A stretch of DNA of 64,000 nucleotides from Mastigias papua (lineage: Eukaryota; Cnidaria; Scyphozoa; Rhizostomeae; Mastigiidae), in assembly GCA_964019165.1 (NCBI GenBank), contig OZ025271.1:9123775-9187774 (forward strand). The letters run 5' to 3'. Under the pieces are notes generated by a model. That model was not told where the DNA came from. It made no database searches and was given only the letters and a program-made list of their open reading frames with translations. How positions within the stretch are numbered: position 1 is the first letter of the stretch; each line of letters begins with the position of its first letter. Position numbers and translations under genes: made by a program. Shown here piece by piece: positions 31,998 to 43,400 of the stretch.

Positions 31998-33040
31998 TTG
32001 ATATAACTGAGCCACCCATACTTACTGAAATTGAAGATTTCTGGTCGAGAATATGGGAAAATGAAAAAGTCCATAACGAAGTAGGTGAATGGGTTAGAGA
32101 CCAGGAAGAATTATATAAAGATCAGCAATGCCAAGAAACTAACGATATCACAATTGATGAGGTACACACTGCAATAAAAAATGCGAACAACTGGACATCA
32201 CCAGGGTTAGATAAGATTCCAAATTTCTGGCTTAAGAACATAGATAAGCTGCACACGGACCTGGCAATGGAATATAATGCCATTCTCAAAGAACCAGACA
32301 AATGTCCAGAGTGGCTAACACAAGGATTAACATTCCTGATTCCTAAATCTAATGATGCAAATGAAGCTAAAAATTACCGACCAATAACTTGCTTGCCAAC
32401 TATGTACAGAACATTAACCTGGATCATTACAGATAGAACATACTTGCACCTGGAGGTCAATAGATTATTACCCAATGAGCAAAAAGGATGCAAACGGGGA
32501 TCATATGGTTGCAAAGATCAGCTCCTAGTGGATAAAATGACAATGGACGACTGTAAAACAAGAAAGAAGAATCTGACAACATCATGGATTGACTACAGGA
32601 AGGCATTCGACAGTGTGCCACACAGCTGGATTATAAAGACATTGGAAATTTACAAAGTATCGCCTGAGATCGTTAACTTTATGAAAGTGAACATGAAAAA
32701 TTGGAAAACAACATTGCTTCTAAGACATGCTACCGGCACACTGACGTCTCGATTGATAGAAATAAGGAGTGGCATATTTCAAGGCGATTCTATAATAATA
32801 ATAATGACAATATTTATACAGGGTAACCTCTTCAACACATGAAGTGCCGTTACCAACGAGGGCCTTTATCCCCACTTCTATTTTGCTTGGCTCCGGCTCC
32901 CCTAAGCAACTTGCTTCATTCTACTAATTGTGGATATGATATCCAAGGAAAGAAAATCAACCATCTCTTCTATATGGACGATATAAAGGTATTTGGCAGA
33001 GACAGTCAGCAACAAGAGCGCTCGCTGAAGATAGTTTTGT
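31998..33040 (+). pseudogene. D5 middle part: RT fingers and palm, interrupted by a SINE-like tail
   Basis: It continues the D5 gene beyond the DNA transposon: [61 protein letters not shown] and GIFQGDS. About 72 bp of foreign sequence splits the GDS/LSP motif; then LSPLLFCLAPAPLSNLL and YMDDIKVFG follow before coding similarity ends near 33035 (ERSLKIV). Roughly 60 residues that should follow are missing where the minisatellite begins. All RT catalytic residues survive individually, but the gene is in several pieces. Confidence 0.8.
32791..32863 (-). mobile_element. SINE-like 3' tail inserted in the D5 RT
   Basis: It begins on the plus strand with ATAATAATAATAATGAC and ends near GAGGGCC. 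Read on the minus strand it is a short segment containing GGTTACCCTGTATAAATA followed by (ATT)n, the look of a 5'-truncated SINE or LINE tail. Removing it restores GAT TCT TTA TCC, that is G-D-S-L-S. I cannot name the family. Confidence 0.5.
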
Positions 33041-33110
33041 ACGTTGCTGGACAAAAAGAACACAGGGAAGGGGCGGCCCCGTGGCATGGATAAACCCGTA
33101 GCGGTCCAGC
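33036..33110. other. Inverted repeat at the D5/minisatellite junction
   Basis: TACGTTGCTGGAC (about 33038-33051) is repeated inverted as GTCCAGCAACGTA (about 33096-33109), with a GC-rich loop containing GGGGCGGCCCCG. It sits exactly where D5 coding sequence stops. It could be the end of an unrecognised element or a palindrome that promoted rearrangement. Confidence 0.45.
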
Positions 33111-33114
33111 AACG

Positions 33115-33748
33115 TAGAGAGAACATACACTACAATTACATACATACAATTACATACATACACCTACATACAAATACATACAACTATGCATAACTACATA
33201 CTACTACACATAACTACATACAATTACATATAACTATATATAACTATATACAACTACATATAAGTACATACAATTACATCAAATAAATACATAAAATACA
33301 TACATACAAATACATGCATACAAATACATACATACAACTACATACATACAAATACATACATAAAAATACATACATACAAATAAATGCATACAATTATACA
33401 TACATACAACAGCATGCCTAAGTCTATATATATATATACAGATATATATTTACAAATACATACATACTAATATATACAGAAAACTACATATAACTACAAC
33501 TAACCATATAAAACTACATACATCTACAAACATACATCACACACACATACATACATACCATTACATAGGTATACCAACATACATACTACCTACATACAAA
33601 CTACAAACATGCATACTACTACACACATTACATTACATACATACAACTACATACAAACACATACATAAATACATCCAAATACATGTATACAAATACATAC
33701 ATACAAGTTAATACATATAAACACATACATCCAAAACATACATAGAAC
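33115..33748. repeat. TACATACAA-type minisatellite, left arm
   Basis: Degenerate tandem copies of TACATA, TACATACAAA and ACTACATA variants. The same tract resumes at 37943 on the other side of the composite transposon, so the latter inserted into it. Confidence 0.85.
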
Positions 33749-33750
33749 TA

Positions 33751-34027
33751 CAATGGCCGCCAAAACTCTTGGAACACTATGCTTCTTATCTCTGTACGCT
33801 ATCTCCCCTCCCCCTATACAATGTTGTAATATGGCTAGGAAATGAAGAAAAATTGAGATCTAAGTTGACCAAGTACACCAAACATCCTGGGACATATTCC
33901 TCCGTCTTCTCAACATTGTTTCAGGGGGGAAGGGGGGGCTGTTTGTGTGAAATACGACAATGAAGCGTGAAATATCTATTTCCTGGCAATTCCACGCTAC
34001 TGTTCCAACTACTTTTGGCGGCCATTG
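33751..34027 (+). repeat. MITE-like repeat, left copy
   Basis: 277 bp with imperfect terminal inverted repeats of about 26 bp (CAATGGCCGCCAAAA, spacer, TTGGAACA). It is almost identical to 37662-37940 in the same orientation. No coding potential. Confidence 0.85.
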
Positions 34028-34379
34028 TCTTTTCAAAATATCGAAAACGGCCATTAGGAAATCAGAAAAAACGTTGACATGGGGTTTTCTGGGGTGCTGA
34101 TTTCATTGGTGAAGTTTAAAGTTTGATCGGAATGGTGTGTGATGTCATAATAGCTAAAAGGTTGTTTTTCAATGCCATATTTTATATGTTTTGCAAGATT
34201 GTCCGTAGAAAACTTAGATTTATATTAATATCAATCATACTATGTCCGTCTTTCCTACTTATCCAACAACGGTAATTGCATGTTTCTGAAACAAATCTTT
34301 TATACTGCCAGTGTCACATGAAATACATTGGAATGTTAATATAACATAAGGAACCATGTGTGAGTGAGGGCCAGTGGTT

Positions 34380-34940
34380 ATGCTGTGCTTTGGGGATTTT
34401 GGAAAATAATGATGTCAACAGGGCAGTTTTCTCTGACGCCAGTGTTAAGCTTCTTGTAATGGGTGGAGGCAAGGGCAGAAATATATAGATATAAATATAT
34501 GTGGGCCAGCGAATTGTGGCAAAACATGTATATTAGATCCCCGTCACATCATTTATAAGTCCTTTCGTTCTCCGGCCAAATTTTCCTATGCTTGGCTGGG
34601 ATTAGAAGAAAAAGAAATCATTTTCCTGAATGATTTCAGGTACTTTTCGATAATTATACCAAAGAGTGATATGTTGTTATTATTGGAAGGCCACGTTGTC
34701 CATTTCGCAGCTCCCAAAACATCTTACAGCGAGGCTATCTTGTTCCAGAAAGACACTCCAATTTTTGCGACAGCCAAAGCACCCATTACTTTTGTAAAGA
34801 ATGGTCTCCTAGACGAGCGCGAGACTGAAATGATGACTGTACGATGGCGTATTTTTACATTCCGCAATGAAATACCTCTGGATAAACGAAAAGTTGTTCA
34901 CCTTTGTGGACATTGCTTTGCAAGCCTGTTGTTATCTTAC
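34380..34940 (+). pseudogene. P-loop NTPase (SF3-helicase-like) gene fragment
   Basis: The open frame through 34449-35093 contains a clear Walker A motif, GPANCGKT (from 34503), then YAWLGLEEKEIIFLNDFR, which looks like Walker B, then LLLLEGHVVHFAAPK, DTPIFATAKAPI, ERETEMMTVRWRIF and VVHLCGHCFASLLL. Upstream, a neighbouring frame reads FSDASVKLLVMGGGKGRN, so a frameshift near 34480 separates the N-terminal part. I recognise the motif order from uncharacterised invertebrate NTPases resembling SF3 helicases but cannot name the protein. The listed 67-140 aa ORFs underestimate it because no ATG precedes the P-loop in frame. It lies inside the composite element and may be captured cargo. Confidence 0.55.
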
Positions 34941-35655
34941 AGAGTGTGTTGCTGTTGCTTATGCTTCCTCGTTTGTTCTAAATTTAGCCACGGTCTACGA
35001 AATTTCTATATGGTCTACGGTACGAAAAGTACAGAAAACATCCGTTGTTTCCAATATTGTCAATTAATAACATACTTGTCAAGCGTGCACTGATGTAGGT
35101 AACATAAGAGATGAACTATTTCAGGCCAAATGTGTAGTAATCGGACGATAGACCTGAAAGTGTCACGGTCTACGGCAAATTTGTATATGAATTACATCAT
35201 CAGATATATCATTCTTGAAAAAAGCGCAGACCGTGCCTTTCTTCTTGAAATACGTAACTTCTGATGCATTTTAAGCCGCCACAATTCACAGGAAGATACT
35301 GTATCGTCATGCACGTCTATTTGGTAGTTTTGAACGAGATTGATGCAAACAGTCATCTTTTATTAGAGTAAACATTCTCATTTTGCCACCGTAGACCGTT
35401 GCAGAAATCGATAGCCATCACGCTCCTGTCATCATTACCATGCATGGATAAATATATCAATTGGCGATTTAAGCTCGTAGATATTATTACATCTGTAGAT
35501 GGGTGAATTGAATCGGTGCAGTGTTATGGATCTATTGACACACAATAACGTCCTGCTCAGAGTAAAAGATATTCGCTCAATAAATATAGATGTTTGTCTT
35601 CACAGATTGATTATATACTGACAGTTAAAAACATAAAATGGTATAACTACAATTA
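34941..35655. other. Non-coding interior of the composite element
   Basis: Between the end of the NTPase similarity and the end of the transposase gene I see no ORF with recognisable content. Confidence 0.5.
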
Positions 35656-36751
35656 TCAATATTTTATACGATAACCCTTATTTCGTGACAGTATTTTTAG
35701 CCTATTAGGTAGCGAGGCAATTGTTTTATCAATGGTAAATACATTACAGTTTTTTAAATGTTTAACAACTCTCTCTTTAAACTGAAGAAAGGACTTTTGA
35801 AATCTTCTGTTCCATGGCCTCCTTTTTCAATGCCACTTTTACGATGTGAAACACATTTTCGATGGGATTAATGTCTGGTGATCTAGGTGGAATATTAAGA
35901 AACTGTAAGCCGCATTCTTCTATAGCATCAAGTGCCACTTTACTTGTCTGGCAAGGATCATTGTCCATTACGAAGATCAACTCCTCTCTTCCTTTCATCT
36001 CTGCCAATTGCAGTAGCCTACTATGCAGCGTGTTTTGTACAAATTTTGCAAAATAATGTCCCTGCATTTTTGTGTACTCTTCCAGTAAAACAACGCCACT
36101 TCCACTGCTTATGCCAACTAGAAAATGGATCCTTCTCCCACCAGCAAGATTTTTTGTCCCTTTCGCAGTCACCCTAAGTCCTTCATTTTTTCTTCTATAT
36201 ACCTTCCCCTGAGCTGAAACTGCTTCTTTGTACGGGTTACTCTTGTAAACAAATGAAACACCATCTAAATACAGCAAGACCTTATCACTCCAAAATTTGG
36301 TATCATATCTGTTCAACGCATCTCTCGCAAATTTAACGTGTTTTTTCCTGTCCTCTACAGACAAGACGCCCTTTCTTATTGCTGTTAGTCTATAATAATT
36401 CGCTTCGTTCAAGGCACGTATTAAAGTCCTGCGGCTGACGTGGGTCATTCCCGCCTCCCTACCAACCTCCAGTACTGTCACATTCGGGTTTTCCTCTCTC
36501 ATTGCCAAAAACTTTCGTAGAAATCGGCTCCTATCTCTGTCCGTAAAGATGCGTGGTCTACCAGGTTTTAGTTTCTTCATGTTATTTTTGCCTTTATCCT
36601 TTGCCATTATGCCCTCTCTGCATATTCTCAGGACAGATGATGCGGAGACTTGGCAACGCCGGCTTATTTGTCTTAACGATAGTCCTCCCTCCATTCTCAA
36701 TAAATGGATATACGCTCTTGTCTTGTCGGCTATTTTCCTTCTGAATACCAT
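35656..36751 (-). pseudogene. Tc1-like transposase, near intact, one C-terminal frameshift
   Basis: The best start is the ATG at 36751 (MVFRRKIADKTRAYIHLL); the 41 codons upstream read as hydrophobic, non-conserved sequence. The N-terminal paired-type HTH region has GLSLRQISRRCQVSASSV and KPGRPRIFTDRDR. The catalytic triad is visible: Asp in LYLDGVSF, Asp in FVMDNDPCQTS, and Glu in SPDINPIENVF with exactly 34 residues between the last two, the D34E pattern of Tc1. The listed frame ends at 35777, but a one-base change of frame near 35800 continues FLQFKERVVKHL, IDKTIASLPNRL and NKGYRIKY to a stop at 35656, the usual Tc1 C-terminus. It would cut and paste DNA at TA sites. Confidence 0.8.
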
Positions 36752-37661
36752 ACTTGTTGATGAACAGAGCAGATGAAACACTATATAGGTACGCTTATAT
36801 TTCAAAATATACAGATATATATACAGAACTGTGAACAATGGGGGATCGACAACCACATGATAAGATAATTTCATTGTGGTTCAGCGCCAATAGTTTTCGC
36901 CCTTACAGTTTGGGCGCCAAAAGTTTGCCCTTACATTTTGGGCACCAAGAACAGATTTCGTTTATATCACGTGGTTTTCGATCCTTGTTTGTCTTGTTTA
37001 AATGTATTACAGATGTAGCCGCGCAGTTATGCTGGAAGACGTTCTCATGCTGCCAGCCTTACTACAAATATACAGATATGTTTTTAGTACAGGTTTCAGT
37101 GTAAACAGTTACCTGGTATTGCAATTTCCGTGAAATGACATGAGTACTACGCGCTCCATACACAAACAGTTACATTCCTGTATCCTCTTTGACATATATT
37201 GTAGAATACCTTTATTGCCGTAAACATTTTATTATATTTAAAATAAATTGACGTGTGCTATATTATAAACATGTTCATTATTTGCGTCAAAGTGATGAAG
37301 TTAAGAGGATGAGAATATGCAGCCTCGGTTTCATTGACATTTGATGCTTATTTAAATACCCCAGTTCCATGGGAAACCGAAGTCATCAGGGAAACCCGCC
37401 GCCCCCCATTGTTTCTGCATGGAAATAGGTTATTTATCTAAACAACCAATAACTATAAAGTACCTTCCAGTGTATTCAGACATGAAAGCAACATTTGTTT
37501 ATAGAGAGATAATATAGAATATTAGAGTTGAACTAAATATGACGTCACCGATTCGTTATACAGCTTTAATTTTCGTTCCATTGAATTCGCGACCCCCAAT
37601 TACCCTAGGATAGCCATCTGTGATATTTCAATATCAGTCACGTTTAAAGAAACGAAAAAGA
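36752..37661. other. Non-coding interior of the composite element, right side
   Basis: No recognisable gene. It ends in GAAAAAGA directly before the right MITE copy, the inverse of the TCTTTTC that follows the left copy. Confidence 0.5.
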
Positions 37662-37940
37662 CAATGGCCACCAAAACTCTTGGAACACTATGCTTCTTAT
37701 CTCTGTACGCTATCTCCCCTCCCCCCTATACAATGTTGTAATATGGCTAGGAAATGAAGAAAAATTGAGATCTAAGTTGACCAAGTACACCAAACATCCT
37801 GGGACATATTCCTCCGTCTTCTCAACATTGTTTCAGGGGGGAAGGGGGGGGCTGTTTGTGTGAAATACGACAATGAAGCGTGAAATATCTATTTCCTGGC
37901 AATTCCACGCTACTGTTCCAACTACTTTTGGCGGCCATTG
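37662..37940 (+). repeat. MITE-like repeat, right copy
   Basis: 279 bp, the same orientation as 33751-34027 and nearly identical (one changed base in the first ten, slightly longer G and C runs). Outer flank TA, inner flank GA. Confidence 0.85.
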
Positions 37941-37942
37941 TA

Positions 37943-38597
37943 CATCCATAAAAATACATAGATAGAGCTACATACAGACAGATATATACTTAAACCTATA
38001 TAAATACAAATACATACATACAAATACATATATTCAAATACATAAATACAAATACATACATACAACTACATACATACTAAAACATACATATATAAACAAC
38101 CATGTAAACTTATACATATACATATATGCATGTGGGTACATACAAATACATACATTGAAATGTATACAAACAAATAGAACTACATAAATACATACAACTA
38201 CATAAATAAAAGTTACATACATATAAATACATACATACAAATACATACATGTAACTAAACATGCACACAATTATACATACAAAAAGCAATTATACATACA
38301 TACAATTATACATAAACATAAAATTATACATACATACATACAATTATACAGATATTTAAATAAAAACATATATATACATACATGCCTATACATGTAAAAC
38401 ATAAAATACATAGATATAAATACATACATATACATACATACAAATACATACATGTAAATACATACATACAAATAGATATATACATATAAATACATACATG
38501 TAAATACATACATATAAATACATACATACAAATACATACATATAAATACATACATACAAATACATACATACAAATACATACATGTAAATACATACAT
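37943..38597. repeat. TACATACAAA-type minisatellite, right arm
   Basis: A continuation of the tract at 33115-33748. Long minus-strand ORFs rich in Tyr, Met, Cys and Val here come purely from reading TACATA repeats. It ends where D5 coding sequence resumes. Confidence 0.9.
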
Positions 38598-40353
38598 GCG
38601 AAGATGAAAGAAAAGATAAGAAAGGAGTATTATCGGAGAGTTAGACTTGTAGTGAACGTAAACATTGGAATCATAGGCCATTCTCAATCAATGCAGATTT
38701 TCTTCTTTTCATTCATTCACATTCACAACATCACACACCTGGGACATCACCGTACGTCACTCCTGTCAGCAAACACCTGGTCATTCCTCTTCTGTTGTTC
38801 TCCACGCTAACATCTCCACACGAATCTATTCAACAATCTCCTAACAACAACCTAACCCTTCCTTTACGTAAACCATGTTTATTTTGGGTTGTTCTCTGTT
38901 TATGTATATATCACTGTTATTTGTAATGTAAAGTTCAGTCAGAGTAGAGTCAGAGTACAGTCAACACATCGTCTCCTCTCTCTGCCTCCGTGTCCTCAGC
39001 ACGTTAAATCTGATACGCACCAACATGGATCAACGAAGGATGTCACTGAACGAGCATTGCAGCTTATAGGACCCACAAACTCACGTTCCTATAGACTGAT
39101 ACTCAAGAGTGAACTTAATGCAGTTAATTGTATTGCAGCCATCAACACTATTGCTATCCCAGCCATCACATATAGTATGAATATACTCAATTGGAAGATA
39201 AATGACCTCAAAAGGCTTGACACAAAGACAAGGAAACTTTTGACAATATATAGAATGCACCATCCAGAAGCAGATGTGGATTGACTATACTTACCAAGAA
39301 GCGAAGGTTTGAGGGGACTAATCCAAATAGAGTTAACTTTCAAGATAGTGACTGTTGGTCTCGAAACATATTTACGAGAAAGCAAGGACGAAATGATGAA
39401 ATTGGTCTTAGAGCATGAGAAGAAAAAGAAGTTATAATCTGTTACAAAAGAGGCTACCAAATTTTGTAGAGAGCTAGAAGTCGATCAACCAGGGCACAGG
39501 GAAACGGATAGTATCACAAATAAAGCCAAAGAAGTCAAGAATATAGTGATAAAACAAGGAAAAGAACAGATAAGAATAAGATGGGAACAGAAGCCACTGC
39601 ACGGTCAGTACTTGAAAAGATTGAAGAGACCAGATGTTGATGAAACTGAAACACAAGTGGTTAAAAAGTTCAGGATTAAAATCAGACACAGAAGGCCTAA
39701 TAATAGCAGCACAAGACCAAAGTTTAATGACAAAGCAATATCAAAGTGAAATAATGAAGAATGAAATGAATCCCAAATGTCGACTATACAATCAATATAA
39801 TGAAACCATTGATCACATTGTAAGTGGATGTCCTGTATTAGCAAAATCAGAATTCATGTAACGGCATGACAAAGCTGCATCATACATACACTGGAAAATT
39901 AGTAAGGCATTCAATCTACCTGTAGCGGACAAATGGTATAATCACAGCCCAGAAACTGTCGTGTGAAATGACCAAGTAACTTTAATATGGGATATGCAGG
40001 TACACACAGATAAAGAAATAAAGGCTAACAAGCCTGACATCATTATCCAAGATCACATAAACAGCACGTGCCAACTGATTGATATGACAATACCTTCGGA
40101 TAGAAATGTATCAATAAAGGAAATTGAAAAATTTTCAAAATACAAGGATTTAGGAATTGAAATAGCCAAAATGTGGAAAATGAAAGTAACTACAATTCCT
40201 GTAGTGATAGGTGCGCTTGGAGCTATAAAGAAAGGAATGAAATTGAACATTGACAAGATCCCGGGGGAAATATACTTAGAAGAACTACAGAAGATCACAC
40301 TACTGGGCACTGCTCATATCCTCAGGAAAGTTCTGTCAACTGACTTAATGTGA
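38598..40353 (+). pseudogene. D5 C-terminal part: RT thumb and RLE, heavily mutated
   Basis: Coding similarity resumes with MKEKIRKEYYRRVRL, is interrupted by the LTR-like insert 38648-39092, then continues LILKSELNAVNCIAAIN and RKLLTIYRMHHPEADVD. Lesions include TGA at 39282 in place of Arg, a TAA near 39435, a frameshift near 39650, a TAA before RHDKA and a TGA before NDQVTLIWD. The knuckle reads CRLYNQYNETIDHIVSGC, so the second Cys is replaced by Tyr. The nuclease motifs KPDIII and IDMTIPSDR and the end ILRKVLSTDLM are still visible. This is the most decayed D copy, consistent with its many insertions. Confidence 0.75.
38648..39092. mobile_element. Solo-LTR-like insertion in D5
   Basis: About 445 bp starting TGTAGTGAACG and ending ACGTTCCTAT, flanked by a direct duplication AGACT (38643-38647 and 39093-39097). 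Deleting the insert with one duplicate restores the frame RRVRL-ILKSELN exactly. The start and end form a short imperfect inverted repeat (TAGTGAACGT with ACGTTCCTA). No ORF. A solo LTR of a Gypsy-like element is the best guess. Confidence 0.55.
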
Positions 40354-40430
40354 CCTTGTATGTCCTAAGATCTATAGATTAGATTTGGATTTGCAGGAAG
40401 AACAGAAAAGATTTAATAGACATTTTATAA

Positions 40431-40440
40431 AAATAATAAT
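40431..40440. repeat. Short TAA run between D5 and D6
   Basis: The 3' tail of D5, directly followed by a truncated D6 leader. Confidence 0.8.
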
Positions 40441-43400
40441 AGAAATGGTGTCTCGATAAAAACACTGGTGGTTGTGCAACCTTAAATTCACTAAATACGC
40501 GTGGACTTGAAGTTCCAGGTGACATCTGGCGCGAAATATTCTGTCCCTTGGCAGTAAGGATAAAATGCATTTTCAGTCATAATGAAAACCAGAACCAAAT
40601 CATACTGCATCGGCCGTCGTGCGGGTGAACAAGGGTCGCGTCCCTCAAGGAGACGCCAGCCTGAGGTCGAAAAGTCTGCTACTGGAATGAACTCTCAAAC
40701 AGATGATCTATCAGGTTATCAGAACCAGGATTTTCCTAACCCTGAACCTATAGTGACAACATCAAATAACTCGACAAGATCAAAATGAATAAAATGGACT
40801 CGAGAGGACTATAGAAATGTTCTGAGAGCGTTTTACATCGCCCAATCTAGACCAAATACCAACAATACTGAGCAAACTTTTGTTGAATGGAGAAATATAG
40901 TCAGACCAAATGTACGTGAATATCTAAATCCAAACACATTGGGAATGTACGTAGAGACATATTCAAAAATAAAAGACGTTCAGATGCTGAGATCGACCAG
41001 ATTAGCCATGAAGTGAATGTAGATACCGCTGTTGAATCAATGAAGGATACCACTATGGAAAACACTAGTAACGAGAATTGTGAACTAGTAGTGGATGCTC
41101 AAAACTTTAATGATAATGAGGTACAAGAACTAATTAATGACATTCGCAACTCCGAGAATGTGAATCATGAAGCCGATGTGACAGAATTATTTGCAGAACA
41201 ATATAACCATGCAATTAAGCATGCTTGTAAAGAAATAGTAATTGAATTCAGTAGAACTAGCCATCTAGATTTATCTGACCGAGAACCTCTTCCTAAATTG
41301 GCCTGTGGTTCAAAACTTAATGAAAGCATTAAAATTTACAATGTTGCCTTAAAGGAAATCTTAAGTGAGCGTGAATGTGATCTGACCTCCTTAAATGCAC
41401 TTGTTTACTCTACAGCAAAAGCAATAACAGCCCAAGTCGGAGTTAAGGTAAACAGGAAGAAAAACTATCAAGTCAATAAGCCTCCTAAATGGAAAGTGAA
41501 AATACAGAAAGAGATTGATCTTCTACGGGCTGACATATCATTTCTTAATGAAGTTTCAAAAGGCGCTAATTTGAAAATCAGAAAGCTAAGGAAAATTAAA
41601 AGGAAGTACAAGATCTCCGATGAGAATGCACTCCTATCTACTACAGAGTCATTGAAGCAAAGAATGCAAATAAAAGCACAGAGATTACGTAGATTTGATA
41701 CACGAGACCGATTTTACAGACAGAATAAGATATTCCAGACTGATGCAAGGAAATTTTACAGACAAATAGGAAAAATGAAAATTGATGTAAAAGAACACCC
41801 TGAGGTAGAAGAAATTGAGAAATTTTGGTATAATATATGGTGTGAGTGAAAAGCAATTCAATCACAAAGCAGAATGGATGGAATGACAAAAAGAAACAAT
41901 GAATGAAGTTGATGAGAAGCAATGGGAAAAGATAGACTGCTCTGAGTTACGTGTGACACTTGGAAAGTCTCAGAAATGTAAGTCACCAGGCATAGACAAA
42001 ATACCCAATTTTTGGCTGTACTCTCTTAATGCGATACATGACTATCTTGCATTTTGTCTCTCATATGCCATGCAGAATCTGGAAGAGGCGCCTGAATGGC
42101 TCACAGAAGTGACACCATATCTCCTTCCAAAATCCGAAGCAACCATACACCCCAAAATTTACAGACCAATTACGTGTTTATCAACGACATACAAACTTCT
42201 AACGTCAATACTCACTGACCGAATGTACTCCTTCCTTGAGCGAAATTCAGTTTTACCACAAGAGCAAAAAGGATGCAAAAGGAACTGGTATGGATGTAAA
42301 GACCAGCTCCTTATAAACAAAATGATTTTAGAAAACTGCCATAAAAGTACACGGAATCTTAGTACTACCTGGATTGACTACAAGAAAGCCTTTGATAGTG
42401 TTTTGCATGAATGGATACTAAAAGCTCTTCAGCTGTATAAGATCTCACCTATAATTTCTAATTTTCTCAGCATTAGTATGACCAAGTTGAAAACTCATCT
42501 ATTTCTCTCACACAATACTGGGACTTGTAGGTCTGAATGTCTTGGAATCAAATGAGGGATTTTTCAAGGTGACTCTCTTTCGCCACTTCTCTTTTGCATG
42601 GCCATCATACCTCTGTCAAGTGAATTGAACAACACAGACTAAGGCTATAGGATTTTGAAACAAAAGTAAACCACCTTTTCGACATGGATGACCACAAGCT
42701 TTTCGCTAGGAATGATTATGAACTAGAAGGTCTCTTAACTACAGCAAAAGGATTTAGCAATGACATTGGAATGGAGTTTGGACTTGATAAGTGCACTAAA
42801 GCATCGTTTCTTAGAGGTGCCCTTAAGAAAACTGCAAATATCAGTCTTGACATTGATACTATCATTAGAGAGCTGGAACCAGGAGAATCATATAAGTATT
42901 TAGGAGTGCATGAATGTAATGGGATAAACCATTCTGCTGTGAAGGAAAAGGTCAGAAAAGAGTATTGCAGAAGAATCAGATTAGTACTAAAGACAGAGCT
43001 CAATTTCAAAAACCGTATTGCGGCAATAAACACATTAGCCATCCCTGTTGCTCAATACAGCTATAACATCATTAACTGGAACCTCCTTGACCTCCAAAGA
43101 ATGGATAGAAAAACTAGAAAGTTGCTGACATCACACCGTATGCATCATCCCAAAGCAGATGTTGACCGTTTGTACTTGCCTTGGAGTAATGGTGGTAGGG
43201 GAATGATACAACTTGAAATTGCGTACAAAACTACCACTATAGCAATGTCAACATACCTATCAACAACATCTGATTGGATGTTAAAGTTAGTTTACCAGCA
43301 CCACAAAAGTAATAAGCTGCATTCAATTGTGAAAGAAGCAAGAATTTACGAAAAAGACTTGGATTTTAACATTGGAACCCCTTCACATCCTGATCTGCCA

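Larger units (their letters stand above)
33751..37940. mobile_element. Composite Tc1-like element bounded by two direct MITE copies
   Basis: 4190 bp inserted in the minisatellite and flanked by TA at 33749-33750 and 37941-37942. Each end is a copy of the same repeat of about 278 bp in direct orientation (33751-34027 and 37662-37940), and each copy starts CAATGGCC and ends GGCCATTG. Inside lie a minus-strand Tc1-like transposase and a plus-strand P-loop NTPase relic. Only the outer ends have TA. The inner flanks read TCTTTT and AAAAGA, so neither repeat looks like an independent TA insertion in its present place. The arrangement resembles a composite transposon or an element with LTR-like direct repeats. 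Confidence 0.65.

Noticed and set aside
38034..38687. Long minus-strand ORFs rich in Tyr, Cys, Met and Val
   Set aside because: They are translations of the TACATA minisatellite and occur in several overlapping frames.
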